Below are positions 56,124-64,000 of a DNA stretch of 64,000 bases, piece by piece (the stretch's first letter is position 1; each line of letters starts with the position of its first letter). A program made the position numbers and the translations under genes. The notes under the pieces were generated by a model, which worked only from the letters and a program-made list of their open reading frames with translations, ran no database searches and was not told the origin of the DNA. This DNA is from Sporosarcina jeotgali (GTDB lineage: Bacteria; Bacillota; Bacilli; Bacillales_A; Planococcaceae): positions 2,213,001-2,277,000 of the forward strand of contig NZ_CP116341.1 of the NCBI RefSeq assembly GCF_033304595.1. The letters are read 5' to 3'.

Positions 56124-57311
56124 TTATGAACGATCTTTCAATGCAGCGACGCCCGGCAGTTCTTTACCTTCCATGAACTCCAGAGACGCTCCGCCGCCTG
56201 TAGAGATGTGATCCATTTTTTCAGCTACTTCAAACTTTTCAACAGCAGCAGCAGAATCGCCGCCGCCAATAATTGTGAATGCTTCGGTTTCAGCCATTGC
56301 TTGAGCAACACGCTTTGTCCCTTCAGCAAATGGTGCCATTTCAAAGACACCCATCGGCCCATTCCAAATCACAAGTTTCGAGTCCTTAATCACACTCTCA
56401 TAAAGTTCTGCGGTTTTAGGACCGATATCGAGTCCCATCCACCCTTTTTCAATACCGCTAACAGGAACAACCTTTGTCGCTGCTGTTTCTGAGAACGAAT
56501 CAGCCACCCTAGTATCGATTGGCAAGTAAAGATTGACTCCTTTTTCTTTCGCTTTTTCAATGAAAGATTTAGCAAGATCGATTTTATCTTCTTCTACTAA
56601 AGAGTCACCGATTTCGTGCCCTTGAGCACGCGAGAATGTATAGGATAAGCCCCCGCCGATTAACAGGTTATCGACTTTATCCAGTAAGTGATCGATAACT
56701 CCAATCTTGTCTTTAACTTTTGCGCCGCCAATAATCGCTGTGAATGGACGCTCCGGATCGGATAATGCTTTCCCGAGTACGTCGAGTTCTTTTTCAAGCA
56801 GAAGTCCTTGAACACTTGGCAAGTACTCTGCAATACCAGCTGTTGTTGCATGTGCGCGGTGTGCCGCTCCAAATGCGTCATTAACGAAAACATCTGCCAG
56901 TGCAGCAAATTGTTTAGCTAGTTCAGGATCGTTCTTTTCCTCGCCTTCGTGGAACCGTACATTTTCAAGCAGCAGAATTTCTCCATCTCCTAACTCAGAA
57001 ACGTGCTTTTCAACGTCCGGACCTGTAGACTCGTCCAATTTCAGAACCGGTTTGCCGAGTAATTCAGCCAATCGTTTTCCCGCTTCTGTTAAACGTGAAT
57101 CTTCCTTCACTTCACCTTTCGGACGCCCGAGATGACTTGCAAGAATTACTCTTGCCCCTTGTTTAGAAAGGTACTCGATTGTCGGAATGGCAGCACGGAT
57201 TCTAGTATCATCTGAAACTTTCCCGTCTTCCATAGGTACGTTAAAATCCACTCTGCAGAAAACTCGTTTCCCTTTTAGATCCAAGTCTTTCATCGTCATT
57301 TTGGCATTCAT
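56124..57311 (-). CDS. pgk: Phosphoglycerate kinase
   Basis: The 395-residue two-domain kinase shows [14 protein letters not shown] near 14-27, ASHLGRPKG near 57, [17 protein letters not shown] near 111 and the nucleotide loop [12 protein letters not shown] near 366. It makes ATP from 1,3-bisphosphoglycerate. ATG 57311 lies nine bases from AAGGAG; the GTG four codons earlier is inside that site. It is the first gene of its operon; a terminator separates it from gapA. Confidence 0.97.
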   Translation of the reverse strand: MNAKMTMKDLDLKGKRVFCRVDFNVPMEDGKVSDDTRIRAAIPTIEYLSKQGARVILASHLGRPKGEVKEDSRLTEAGKRLAELLGKPVLKLDESTGPDVEKHVSELGDGEILLLENVRFHEGEEKNDPELAKQFAALADVFVNDAFGAAHRAHATTAGIAEYLPSVQGLLLEKELDVLGKALSDPERPFTAIIGGAKVKDKIGVIDHLLDKVDNLLIGGGLSYTFSRAQGHEIGDSLVEEDKIDLAKSFIEKAKEKGVNLYLPIDTRVADSFSETAATKVVPVSGIEKGWMGLDIGPKTAELYESVIKDSKLVIWNGPMGVFEMAPFAEGTKRVAQAMAETEAFTIIGGGDSAAAVEKFEVAEKMDHISTGGGASLEFMEGKELPGVAALKDRS

Positions 57312-57353
57312 GCGAACAAGCACTCCTTCACAACAAAAGTTTATAATAAAAAA

Positions 57354-57382
57354 AGGAGGAAACGGGCAATGCCGTTCCTCCT
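57354..57382 (-). terminator. Terminator of the cggR-gapA operon
   Basis: AGGAGGAAACGG (57354-57365) pairs with CCGTTCCTCCT (57372-57382), followed on the minus strand by TTTTTTATT. It separates cggR-gapA from pgk. Confidence 0.88.
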
Positions 57383-57459
57383 GCCCATCTATTAAGTATA
57401 ATCGGTCACAATCTGATAAGCCAGATTTTATGTGCCCGATGTATGGTTAAGATCGGTGA

Positions 57460-58467
57460 TTATAGTCCTTTTTTGTTCATGTATAACGCAAGGTCGATAC
57501 AGCGTGCAGCATATCCTTGTTCGTTGTCATACCAGCTGATGACTTTTACCATGTTGTCTCCAAGTACCATTGTGGATAGACCATCTACTGTAGAAGAAGC
57601 GTGGTTCCCATTATAGTCTTTTGAAACAAGTGGAAGATCGCTGTAGAATAGGAAGCCTTTCAATTCGTTTTCTGATGCATCTTTCAACGCTTTGTTTACA
57701 TCTTCAACAGAAACGTCTTTTTTCAACTCAGCAACAAAGTCAACGAGTGAAACGTTTGGTGTTGGAACGCGTACAGCCATTCCATCTAGTTTTCCTTTCA
57801 ATTCAGGAATAACTTTAGTTACAGCAGATGCTGCTCCTGTAGTTGTTGGGATCATAGACTCAGCTGCAGCACGTGCACGGCGGTAGTCTTCGTGTGGCAA
57901 GTCAAGAATTCGCTGATCATTTGTGTATGAGTGAATTGTTGTCATCATACCGCGTTCAACGCCGAACTTGTCATTCAACACTTTAACGACTGGTGCCAGA
58001 CAGTTTGTTGTACAAGACGCATTAGATACGTAATGATCTGTTGCAGCATCGTATTCTTCTTCGTTCACACCCATAACAAGTGTTTTCACATCGCCTTTAG
58101 CAGGTGCTGACAAGATGACTTTCTTCGCGCCGGCATCAAGGTGTTTCTGTAATCCTTTTGCATCGCGGAAGACTCCAGTACTTTCAACAACGATATCGAC
58201 TCCAAGGTCTTTCCATGGTAAGTTAGCTGGATCTTTTTCAGCATAGACACGGATCTTTTTGCCATTCACAATGATATGGTTTTCGTCCGAAGTGATATCT
58301 GCATCAAGAATTCCGTGAACTGAATCATACTTCAACAAGTGCGCAAGCATCGGTGCGTCAGTTAAGTCGTTTACTGCTACAACTTCAAGGTCCTCGTGCT
58401 CCAATGTATCTCTCATTACAATACGTCCAATACGTCCAAATCCATTAATCGCCATTTTTACAGTCAT
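57460..58467 (-). CDS. gapA: Glyceraldehyde-3-phosphate dehydrogenase, glycolytic (GapA)
   Basis: The 335-residue enzyme has the NAD fold INGFGRIGR near 7-15 and the catalytic cysteine in SNASCTTNCLAP near 148-159. It oxidises glyceraldehyde 3-phosphate with NAD. ATG 58467 follows GGAGGGA at six bases; five further in-frame codons upstream lack a site. It lies directly after its regulator gene cggR, as in B. subtilis, which marks it as the glycolytic form. Confidence 0.97.
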   Translation of the reverse strand: MTVKMAINGFGRIGRIVMRDTLEHEDLEVVAVNDLTDAPMLAHLLKYDSVHGILDADITSDENHIIVNGKKIRVYAEKDPANLPWKDLGVDIVVESTGVFRDAKGLQKHLDAGAKKVILSAPAKGDVKTLVMGVNEEEYDAATDHYVSNASCTTNCLAPVVKVLNDKFGVERGMMTTIHSYTNDQRILDLPHEDYRRARAAAESMIPTTTGAASAVTKVIPELKGKLDGMAVRVPTPNVSLVDFVAELKKDVSVEDVNKALKDASENELKGFLFYSDLPLVSKDYNGNHASSTVDGLSTMVLGDNMVKVISWYDNEQGYAARCIDLALYMNKKGL

Positions 58468-58552
58468 GTAAAATCCCTCCAAGTTTTGTTGTTATATATT
58501 GACGGCATACTTCGGATAATTTCCTTAGCAGGCCAATTGTAAACATGCGGTG

Positions 58553-59590
58553 TTATTCATTTGCTAGTAAATTCACGATTTCTTTTGCGGCACCTTCATC
58601 TGTAATCAGAACAGTTTGTTTTGTGGCACCCCGCAAATATGAAAGAATCGCTTCTGCTTTTGCCGAGCCGCCGGCCACTGCTAATAGCAGAGGAATCCGT
58701 TTCAAGTGATCGGTCTGAATTCCAACCGTTCGAAGGTGATGAACAATCTCTCCAGAACCATTAAAGTAGTATCCGAACGCTTCACCTTTTGCGCCTCTAG
58801 AATCGAGTAATTGCTGCTCTTCCTCGTTGGAATCCCGCAGTGCTGCCATTTTCTTCGCATCGCCAATGCCATGCAGCAAGCAATCCGTCGTTTCATAAAG
58901 TTCGAGCATTTTTTGTGCACTCGGTTCTTTCAAGAAAATGGCATGTGCTTCTTCACTCAGTGATTCAGGGTAATACAGGGACTTATACGAAGCATTGCAC
59001 GTATGCGCGAATGTAGCAGCGATTACATTTGCCTGCTGTCCTATATTATCTCCAACCCCGCCTCGGGCAGGGATGAATACTGTCTCTTCAGCACCTGGAT
59101 AACAACTCAGATGTTTCGGAATAGCTGCCATGGTACTTCCGCCAGTAACGGCTACAACACGTCCATTCCCAATGCGGGCTGCAAAAACAGATGCAGCTTC
59201 AGTTCCAAGCAATTCGTTCGAGCCGCCTGGTTCAGAACTGTCTCCTTTTACAATGTGCACATCTTGAATGGAAAAATAACTTTTAATACGCTTCGCAAGA
59301 ACATTCTTTCCATATTGCAGCTCAATTAACGGTCCCAGATGCTGCAATACACTTTCGCCATCGGCTGTAACAGTCGCTCCTTCTTTTGCAACACGAATGA
59401 GCTGCTGATCTCTCAGAGCTTCCATTACCGAGCGTGTTTCTCGTTCAGATAATCCCGCAGTGTCTGCAAGAGGCCGTCTTCCGATTGGCCCGGATGTTTT
59501 AATCAGCTTTAGCACAAGATAGCGTTGTTGCAGTGTTGCCATCATTTCAGGTACTAACTTTTCCTGAGCTTCAACAATAGACGTTTTCAG
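58553..59590 (-). CDS. cggR: Central glycolytic genes regulator CggR
   Basis: This SorC-family repressor has an N-terminal helix-turn-helix (PIGRRPLADTAGLSERETRSVM) and a sugar-phosphate-binding domain (VVAVTGGSTMAAIP, FIPARGGVG, LLAVAGGSAKAEAI). CggR represses gapA genes and is relieved by fructose 1,6-bisphosphate. The best start is CTG 59590, with AAAGGGGGAG five bases upstream, giving 345 residues, near the usual length. The only upstream ATG lies inside the operator and has no ribosome site. Confidence 0.92.
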   Translation of the reverse strand: MKTSIVEAQEKLVPEMMATLQQRYLVLKLIKTSGPIGRRPLADTAGLSERETRSVMEALRDQQLIRVAKEGATVTADGESVLQHLGPLIELQYGKNVLAKRIKSYFSIQDVHIVKGDSSEPGGSNELLGTEAASVFAARIGNGRVVAVTGGSTMAAIPKHLSCYPGAEETVFIPARGGVGDNIGQQANVIAATFAHTCNASYKSLYYPESLSEEAHAIFLKEPSAQKMLELYETTDCLLHGIGDAKKMAALRDSNEEEQQLLDSRGAKGEAFGYYFNGSGEIVHHLRTVGIQTDHLKRIPLLLAVAGGSAKAEAILSYLRGATKQTVLITDEGAAKEIVNLLANE

Positions 59591-59612
59591 AGAGACTCCC
59601 CCTTTCAACTTA

Positions 59613-59649
59613 GGACATCTTTTGACCATGATGGATAAAATACGTCCCA
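59613..59649 (-). promoter_or_regulatory. CggR operator-like tandem site
   Basis: On the minus strand TGGGAC-6-TATC-4-ATGGTC-6-TGTCC follows the layout of the B. subtilis CggR operator, CGGGAC-6-TGTC-4-CGGGAC-6-TGTCC, with exact spacing. The outer half-sites are well kept and the inner ones are degenerate. It lies between the promoter and the cggR ribosome site. Confidence 0.75.
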
Positions 59650-59683
59650 CTGAAGTCAAAAAAATATATTAACTTATAATGCA

Positions 59684-59712
59684 AGTATACATACTATTCC
59701 CGATAATTTCAA
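59684..59712 (-). promoter_or_regulatory. Promoter of cggR-gapA
   Basis: TTGAAA (59707-59712) and TATACT (59684-59689) on the minus strand are 17 bases apart. Transcription would start near 59677, about 30 bases before the CggR site, so repression by roadblock is plausible. The -35 overlaps the start of the terminator-free end of the upstream gene. Confidence 0.8.
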
Positions 59713-59714
59713 AT

Positions 59715-59954
59715 TTAAACTTCCGATTCAAAAAGCATAGCTAAATCAATATAACTTATCACACCTGAACAAAGCACCTCATCATCTTTTTCCACAACAG
59801 GGATCATGAAGACGTATTGCTCATGTTTTGCATCATCCTCTTCAATATTGACCGTAGCCCACGTCAAGGGATAGTCCTCTTGAATAAGTTCCATCATCTG
59901 TTCGGCTTCGTCACACAGCGGACAGCCAGGTTTCGTATAAAATAGCACATGCAT
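59715..59954 (-). CDS. Glutaredoxin-like protein
   Basis: The 79-residue protein begins MHVLFYTKPGCPLCDEAEQM, with a glutaredoxin-type CPLC motif at Cys11 and Cys14, and has VFMIPVVEKDDEVLCSG with the cis-proline. It probably reduces disulfides or mixed thiols. ATG 59954 follows GGAGGGA at five bases; the open frame extends far up into the tpm gene without a site. Its stop lies right next to the cggR promoter. Confidence 0.85.
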   Translation of the reverse strand: MHVLFYTKPGCPLCDEAEQMMELIQEDYPLTWATVNIEEDDAKHEQYVFMIPVVEKDDEVLCSGVISYIDLAMLFESEV

Positions 59955-59990
59955 GAAAATCCCTCCATATAACCCCAGTGTAAAATGAAA

Positions 59991-60026
59991 AAACGATCTA
60001 CGCAACAAGCATTGCGTAAATCGTTT
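59991..60026 (-). terminator. Terminator of lemA-tpm
   Basis: AAACGATCTACGCAA (59991-60005) pairs with TTGCGTAAATCGTTT (60012-60026), one mismatch, followed on the minus strand by TTCATTTTAC. Confidence 0.8.
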
Positions 60027-60030
60027 AAAG

Positions 60031-60831
60031 TTACCAGCTTCGGCCAGCGCCTCCGCCACCGCCGGAACCACCGCCGCCGAAGCCGCCAAAACCGCCTCCG
60101 CCGCCTGAACCTCCTGAACCGCCTCCGAAGGATCCTGGGAAGAAGACCATACCGCCACCTCGGCGTCTGCCGCCAGGTCCGCCTGAACCGCCCGAACCTC
60201 CTCCTTTTCCAGAGTTAAAGAAAATCTGGATGAGGATGAAACCGATGACGATGATGGGGACGATCGGGAACCCGCCTTCATCGTCCTCGTTGTCAAACGA
60301 TGCGACGGGAAGTTCATCACCTTCAAGGCCGTACTCTTTTGCTATTTCGTTGTAAACATTTTTATACGTTTCAATTACCGCTTGATCAGGTTGCCCATTT
60401 TTTAAATAAGGCATGGTCACTTCGTCAATAATACGACCAACTTTACCGTCAGGAAGGGCCCCTTCCAATCCATAACCAACTTCTAAACGAATATGTTTAT
60501 CACCATTTTCGTCCGCTTCAGTTGTCATCACAAGTAGCGCCCCGTTATTTTTCTTTTTATCTCCAAGTTGAAATTCTCGTAATTTATTCAATGAATACTC
60601 TTCAATGGGTCTTCCTTGTGTAGACGGTACAATCCACACAGCAAATTCAGCACCTGTCGCGCTTTGTAACCGAGTTCCATAATCCCTCAGTTCTTGAATT
60701 TGACTGTCAGACAAAACACCTGATTCATCTTGAACAACATCCACTTTCGCATAAACCGCGGGCTGGACTGCTGTCAGCAAAACTAAAAGCATGCCAAGCA
60801 GGGCAAATGCTCGAACAGCCGACTTTCTCAT
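60031..60831 (-). CDS. TPM domain protein with glycine-rich tail (YgcG family)
   Basis: The 266-residue protein has a signal peptide (about 1-28, ending QPAVYA), an extracytoplasmic TPM domain (DESGVLSDSQIQELRDYG; RLEVGYGLEGALPDGKVGRI), one membrane helix near 187-203 and a Gly/Ser-rich tail (GGGGGFGGFGGGG). TPM proteins have been linked to membrane protein maintenance and photosystem repair elsewhere; function here is unknown. The ATG overlaps the lemA stop as TAATG, so the two are coupled, a common arrangement. Confidence 0.9.
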   Translation of the reverse strand: MRKSAVRAFALLGMLLVLLTAVQPAVYAKVDVVQDESGVLSDSQIQELRDYGTRLQSATGAEFAVWIVPSTQGRPIEEYSLNKLREFQLGDKKKNNGALLVMTTEADENGDKHIRLEVGYGLEGALPDGKVGRIIDEVTMPYLKNGQPDQAVIETYKNVYNEIAKEYGLEGDELPVASFDNEDDEGGFPIVPIIVIGFILIQIFFNSGKGGGSGGSGGPGGRRRGGGMVFFPGSFGGGSGGSGGGGGFGGFGGGGSGGGGGAGRSW

Positions 60832-61406
60832 TACTCATCTGCTCCAAAGTCGACATCTGGTGCTGATTCAGCTCCAGCTTCCGCTTTGAAGTATTCTTTT
60901 TCGTCAAATCCAAACATCGAAGCAACGAGTTTGCCCGGGAACCGCTTCACTTGTTTGTTGTAAGAAGCGACCTCGTCATTGTAATCCTTACGTGCTACAG
61001 CAAGTCTGTTTTCAGTTCCAGCTAACTCATCCATAAGCTGTCTGTAGTTTTCATTACTTTTCAATTCTGGATAATTCTCTACAACCACTAATAATCGACT
61101 AAGTGCTCCAGAAAGTTCAGAGTCAGCAGCCGCTTGATCTTCAGGGCCATTTGCACCTGCTAATTTAGAACGCGCTTCGGTTACCTGACCAATTACTTCC
61201 TTCTCCTGCTTTGCAAACCCTTTAACGGTATTCACTAAGTTTGGAATAAGATCCACCCTGCGTTGTAATTGCGTCTCGATTTGTGAATACGCTTGGTCAA
61301 CGTTCTCTTCAGCTGTCACAAATTTATTGTAACTTCCAGAGAAAATCGCAATAGCAATCACAATAATTGCAACAATTATTCCTAACGGTAACAATAACTT
61401 CTTCAA
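60831..61406 (-). CDS. lemA: LemA family protein
   Basis: The 191-residue protein has an N-terminal membrane anchor (about 6-25) and helical bundle with the LemA pattern NKFVTAEENVDQAYSQIETQ, LQRRVDLIPNLVNTVKG and LVVVENYPELKSNENY, then RFPGKLVASMFGF. LemA proteins are membrane-anchored and of unknown function, usually paired with TPM proteins as here. A TTG at 61406 was chosen because the sequence further up (GAGGAGGCGGGG) is itself the ribosome site. Confidence 0.9.
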   Translation of the reverse strand: MKKLLLPLGIIVAIIVIAIAIFSGSYNKFVTAEENVDQAYSQIETQLQRRVDLIPNLVNTVKGFAKQEKEVIGQVTEARSKLAGANGPEDQAAADSELSGALSRLLVVVENYPELKSNENYRQLMDELAGTENRLAVARKDYNDEVASYNKQVKRFPGKLVASMFGFDEKEYFKAEAGAESAPDVDFGADE

Positions 61407-61548
61407 AATTCCCCGCCTCCTCAATAATAGCTTCAGCTTTTTCGCTTCTTCACTTTCAGAAGTTTACCCTGAAAACCAGAAACTCAAAACTTGTTCGTTA
61501 TCCTTTATACGCACTAAAGTTAAAAAAGTTTCTTTATAGATAAAAAAA

Positions 61549-61585
61549 CTCACCCGATTGTATGATTCCATACAATCGGGTGAGT
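61549..61585 (-). terminator. Terminator of the tRNA-Arg gene
   Basis: ACTCACCCGATTGTATG (61549-61565) pairs perfectly with CATACAATCGGGTGAGT (61569-61585), followed on the minus strand by TTTTTTTATC. Confidence 0.92.
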
Positions 61586-61602
61586 ATCATAAAGCACCTA
61601 TA

Positions 61603-61674
61603 TGCCCTCGGCGGGAGTCGAACCCACATTTCAAGCTTCGGAGGCTTGCGTGCTATCCATTGCACCACGAGGGC
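61603..61674 (-). tRNA. tRNA-Arg (anticodon CCG)
   Basis: The 72-base sequence folds as a cloverleaf with acceptor GCCCTCG/CGAGGGC, anticodon stem CAAGC/GCTTG with loop CTCCGAA (anticodon CCG, reading CGG) and T-arm GTGGGTTCGACTCCCGC. CCA is not encoded. It lies next to clpP, as the single arginine tRNA does in B. subtilis. Confidence 0.95.
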
Positions 61675-61759
61675 TTCGCATAAAGTAGATTTGCAGCGGA
61701 CAAGTTATAGTATACTTGCTGGTCAGTTTAAAAGCAACAAATATTTGCAAAGCGTTATA

Positions 61760-61776
61760 TTTGACCTTAGTTGACC
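61760..61776. promoter_or_regulatory. CtsR operator upstream of clpP
   Basis: TTTGACC-TTA-GTTGACC is the tandem heptad bound by the repressor CtsR (consensus in reverse RGTCAAANANRGTCAAA), with one mismatch. It overlaps the -35 box, so CtsR would block RNA polymerase until heat or protein stress. Confidence 0.88.
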
Positions 61777-61790
61777 ATACTATGTATGAT
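61761..61790 (+). promoter_or_regulatory. Predicted clpP promoter
   Basis: TTGACC (61761-61766) and TATGAT (61785-61790) are 18 bases apart; the -35 lies within the CtsR box. The transcript would begin near 61797. Confidence 0.7.
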
Positions 61791-61858
61791 AAAGTCATGG
61801 TTGAGCGGACATCCGTTTCAACATACGACCTATTTAACCATCAAAGGGAGGAAATGAA

Positions 61859-62464
61859 ATGAACTTAATTCCTACAGTTATCGAACAAACGAATCGTGGA
61901 GAGCGTGCGTATGATATATACTCCCGCTTGCTAAAAGACCGCATCATCATGCTTGGAAGTGCAATAGACGACAACGTAGCAAACTCTATCGTCGCTCAAT
62001 TACTATTCCTTGAATCTGAAGATCCAGACAAAGACATCTCTATCTACATCAACAGCCCAGGTGGCAGCATCACAGCTGGTATGGCCATCTACGATACTAT
62101 GCAATACATTAAACCAAACATCCAGACGATTTGTATCGGTATGGCTGCTTCAATGGGATCATTCTTACTTGCAGCAGGTACCAAAGGAAAACGCTATGCG
62201 CTTCCTAACGCTGAAGTTATGATTCACCAGCCACTTGGCGGTGCTCAAGGTCAAGCGACTGAAATCGAAATCGCTGCTAAGCACATCCTCTTCATCCGCG
62301 AGAAGCTGAATGCTATTCTTGCTGAGCGTACGGGTCAGCCTATCGAAGTGATTCAAAAAGATACAGACCGTGATAATTTCATGACCGCAGAACGTGCAAA
62401 AGAATATGGGTTAATCGACCACATTATCACACGCAGCGATATGAAAGAATCTGAAGGCAAATAA
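61859..62464 (+). CDS. clpP: ATP-dependent Clp protease proteolytic subunit
   Basis: The 201-residue serine protease has Ser98 in GMAASMGS and His123 in MIHQPLGG, with Asp near 172, and YINSPGG near 63-69. It forms the tetradecameric chamber used with ClpC, ClpX or ClpE to degrade misfolded and regulatory proteins. AAAGGGAGGA precedes the ATG. It is monocistronic under CtsR control. Confidence 0.98.
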   Translation: MNLIPTVIEQTNRGERAYDIYSRLLKDRIIMLGSAIDDNVANSIVAQLLFLESEDPDKDISIYINSPGGSITAGMAIYDTMQYIKPNIQTICIGMAASMGSFLLAAGTKGKRYALPNAEVMIHQPLGGAQGQATEIEIAAKHILFIREKLNAILAERTGQPIEVIQKDTDRDNFMTAERAKEYGLIDHIITRSDMKESEGK

Positions 62465-62481
62465 TTACAGCACCCATGAAT

Positions 62482-62510
62482 GGCGTCCCGTAACTTACGG
62501 GGCGTCTTTT
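62482..62510. terminator. Terminator of clpP
   Basis: GGCGTCCCGTAA (62482-62493) pairs with TTACGGGGCGTC (62495-62506, one G-T), followed by TTTTTG. It lies directly before the end of crh on the opposite strand. Confidence 0.85.
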
Positions 62511-62512
62511 TG

Positions 62513-62770
62513 TTAGCTTACCCCTTGCACAAACGCTGACAGCGCTTCAGCGGCTTGTTCTTCATCGCTGCCATCGGCAATCAGTGTAACTGTGCTTCCT
62601 TGTGCAATCGCTAAACTCATAACGCCCATAATACTCTTTGCATTCACTTGCCGTTCATCTCGTTTAACATATAAGTCCGATGTGTAGCGATTCGCTTCTT
62701 GTACAAATAACGCTGCCTGCCTGGCTTGCAAGCCGGGCTTAATTTTCACTTCAGCGGTTCTTTCAATCAT
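62513..62770 (-). CDS. crh: HPr-like catabolite repression protein Crh
   Basis: The 85-residue HPr homologue has Gln15 (LQARQ) where HPr has the phosphorylated His15, and keeps Ser46 in AKSIMGVMSLA, the site of HPr kinase. This is the definition of Crh: it cannot act in PTS phosphotransfer but acts as cofactor of CcpA. It lies next to whiA and the yvcK-like gene as in B. subtilis, and fits the cre site at 25565-25580. Confidence 0.95.
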   Translation of the reverse strand: MIERTAEVKIKPGLQARQAALFVQEANRYTSDLYVKRDERQVNAKSIMGVMSLAIAQGSTVTLIADGSDEEQAAEALSAFVQGVS

Positions 62771-62791
62771 CTCTTCTATCCCCTTCCTTAG

Positions 62792-63733
62792 TTAGGTAAT
62801 TCCGCCAACTCGAACACTTTCTGCGATCTCGTCAATTTTACGCAGACGGTGATTCACACCTGATTTACTCACAGGTCCGCCTGACACCATCTCACCTAAC
62901 TCTTTCAGCGTAATATCCTGATACTCCACTCGCAAATGTGCAATCTCCTGAAGCCTGTCCGGCAGCTGGTCCAAACCGATGGTCGATTGGATGAGTTTAA
63001 TGTTCTCTACTTGGCGCTGCGCGGCACTGATGGTTTTGTTGAGATTCGCTGTTTCACAGTTTACTAACCGATTTACACTATTTCTCATATCCCGGACAAT
63101 GCGGATGTCTTCAAAACGCATGAGTGCAACGTGCGCGCCGATAATACTCAAGAAATCCGCTATCTTTTCAGCTTCTTTCAAATAGGCAACGAACCCTTTT
63201 TTGCGTTCAATCGATTTCGCATTCAGCTGATAATCATTCATAATCTCGACTAATGCATCGGAGTGTTCTGCATACATCGAAAAGACTTCCAAGTGGTATG
63301 AAGATGTCTCCGGATTATTTACAGATCCTCCTGCCAGGAATGCTCCACGCAAGTATGCCCGTTTACAACAATCGTTTGGAATGATTGTTGGCGAAATGGT
63401 TTGATTGGACTGGAAGGTATTTGTCAAAATATCTAAATCATCCAGCAAGGGGCGTGCCCCTTCGCGGATTCTGCAAATATAAACATTATTTTTCTTTAAC
63501 CGCATTTTACGCCGAACTAGAAGTTCAACCTTATATGTGTACAGCTTTTTTAAATTGGAATAGAGTCTTCGTGCAATAGCAGCATTTTCTGTTTGAACAT
63601 CTAAGCTTATGGTTTTATTTGAAAAAGATAGGACCCCATTCATGCGAATGAACGCTGCAACTTCTGCTTTTGTACAGCAATCCTCCGCCTCAATTTGTGT
63701 CAATTCTTTTTTTGTTTCTGATGCGAAAGACAT
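62792..63733 (-). CDS. whiA: DNA-binding protein WhiA
   Basis: The 313-residue protein has an N-terminal LAGLIDADG-homing-endonuclease-like domain ([20 protein letters not shown] near 121) without nuclease residues, and a C-terminal helix-turn-helix ([20 protein letters not shown]). WhiA controls cell division and chromosome segregation in Bacillus and sporulation in Streptomyces. GGAAAGGGG precedes the ATG. It is followed by crh after 22 bases. Confidence 0.95.
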   Translation of the reverse strand: MSFASETKKELTQIEAEDCCTKAEVAAFIRMNGVLSFSNKTISLDVQTENAAIARRLYSNLKKLYTYKVELLVRRKMRLKKNNVYICRIREGARPLLDDLDILTNTFQSNQTISPTIIPNDCCKRAYLRGAFLAGGSVNNPETSSYHLEVFSMYAEHSDALVEIMNDYQLNAKSIERKKGFVAYLKEAEKIADFLSIIGAHVALMRFEDIRIVRDMRNSVNRLVNCETANLNKTISAAQRQVENIKLIQSTIGLDQLPDRLQEIAHLRVEYQDITLKELGEMVSGGPVSKSGVNHRLRKIDEIAESVRVGGIT

Positions 63734-63758
63734 GAACTTTCCCCTTTCCCGGTGACGA

Positions 63759-64000
63759 TCACGTCTGTTTGGTTTTAGATTCGTCTGTTATGTAATTTAC
63801 GAACCATTCTGCTACTTTTTCTGCATCGTGCATTACCCGCTCATTCTCAGCGAGCGCAATATCTTCTTGCCAAATTTCAGGCACTAACTTTTGCAATTCC
63901 TCAAGATCCCGTTCCACTGGCCAAGATGTGACCATCTGTCCCGCTTCGGTTAAAAGCGGCATGATGTCCGTCTTATTCAATAACACTGCGTCCAGGAAAG
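63759..64000 (-). CDS. YvcK/GlmR-like protein, C-terminal part
   Basis: Only the last 80 codons lie in the window, ending [21 protein letters not shown]. The open frame continues past the right edge ([12 protein letters not shown]). Position directly before whiA and crh is that of yvcK (glmR) in Bacillales, and the [10 protein letters not shown] end suits this family. GlmR supports growth on gluconeogenic carbon sources and cell wall precursor supply. The call rests mainly on gene order. Confidence 0.65.
   Translation of the reverse strand, partial: FLDAVLLNKTDIMPLLTEAGQMVTSWPVERDLEELQKLVPEIWQEDIALAENERVMHDAEKVAEWFVNYITDESKTKQT

Noticed and set aside
60031..60326. Long upstream extension of the glutaredoxin-like gene and shadow frames in the glycine-rich tail
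   Set aside because: They are frame shadows of the GC-rich Gly/Ser tail of the TPM protein and lack start signals.

Overview
The window comes from a low-GC, endospore-forming Gram-positive bacterium of the Bacillales, most likely a Planococcaceae member close to Sporosarcina. The reasons are strong GGAGG-type ribosome binding sites with several TTG/GTG starts, spore-linked genes (yunB, a gamma-SASP-like protein), and long blocks that keep Bacillus subtilis gene order: yut/yuz/yun, sufCDSUB, metNPQ-yusE-gcvH-yusI-fadNAE, ssrA-smpB-rnr-est-secG, eno-gpmI-tpiA-pgk-gapA-cggR, and clpP-crh-whiA. Most genes lie on the minus strand. The genus is inferred from gene content, not from a marker gene.

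Layout. Positions 1-7 kb carry two NDH-2-like flavoproteins, Fe-S carrier proteins (sufA, a NifU-domain protein), small yuz/yut genes and lipA. Positions 7-12 kb hold a complete liv branched-chain amino acid ABC operon (livK-H-M-G-F). Positions 12-18 kb hold an NhaC-family transporter behind a clear lysine riboswitch, then yunB, yunD, yunE, yunF and a SPOR-domain amidase. Positions 18.8-24 kb are the sufCDSUB Fe-S assembly operon. A frameshifted dicarboxylate/amino acid symporter with a CcpA (cre) site follows. Positions 25.6-28.7 kb are the metNPQ operon behind a SAM riboswitch, with a dispersed repeat inserted between metP and metQ. Positions 28.7-35.4 kb hold yusE, gcvH, yusI and the fadNAE beta-oxidation operon behind a FadR-type operator.

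Positions 35.5-47.9 kb are the accessory part: two STAS-domain proteins, a C39-type peptidase, a 5'-3' exonuclease, poorly characterised proteins, a decayed chemotaxis receptor, a UDG-family enzyme, an SDR, a SASP-like gene and an LtaS-type enzyme. This stretch carries four intergenic arrays of 20-21 bp repeats (39624-39806, 42148-42307, 44636-44783, 47709-47868). Three of them sit next to nearly identical terminator hairpins. This is the most unusual structure in the window.

Positions 47.9-64 kb are core: tmRNA, smpB, rnr, carboxylesterase, secG, the glycolytic genes (eno, gpmI, tpiA, pgk, gapA) with their regulator cggR (apparent CTG start and an upstream operator), a glutaredoxin-like protein, tpm/lemA membrane-associated proteins, tRNA-Arg(CCG), clpP behind a CtsR box, crh, whiA and the end of a YvcK/GlmR-like gene.

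Together the genes cover Fe-S cluster and lipoate biogenesis, respiratory NADH oxidation, amino acid uptake under riboswitch control, fatty acid oxidation, central glycolysis and protein/RNA quality control. No CRISPR array, insertion sequence or prophage was found.
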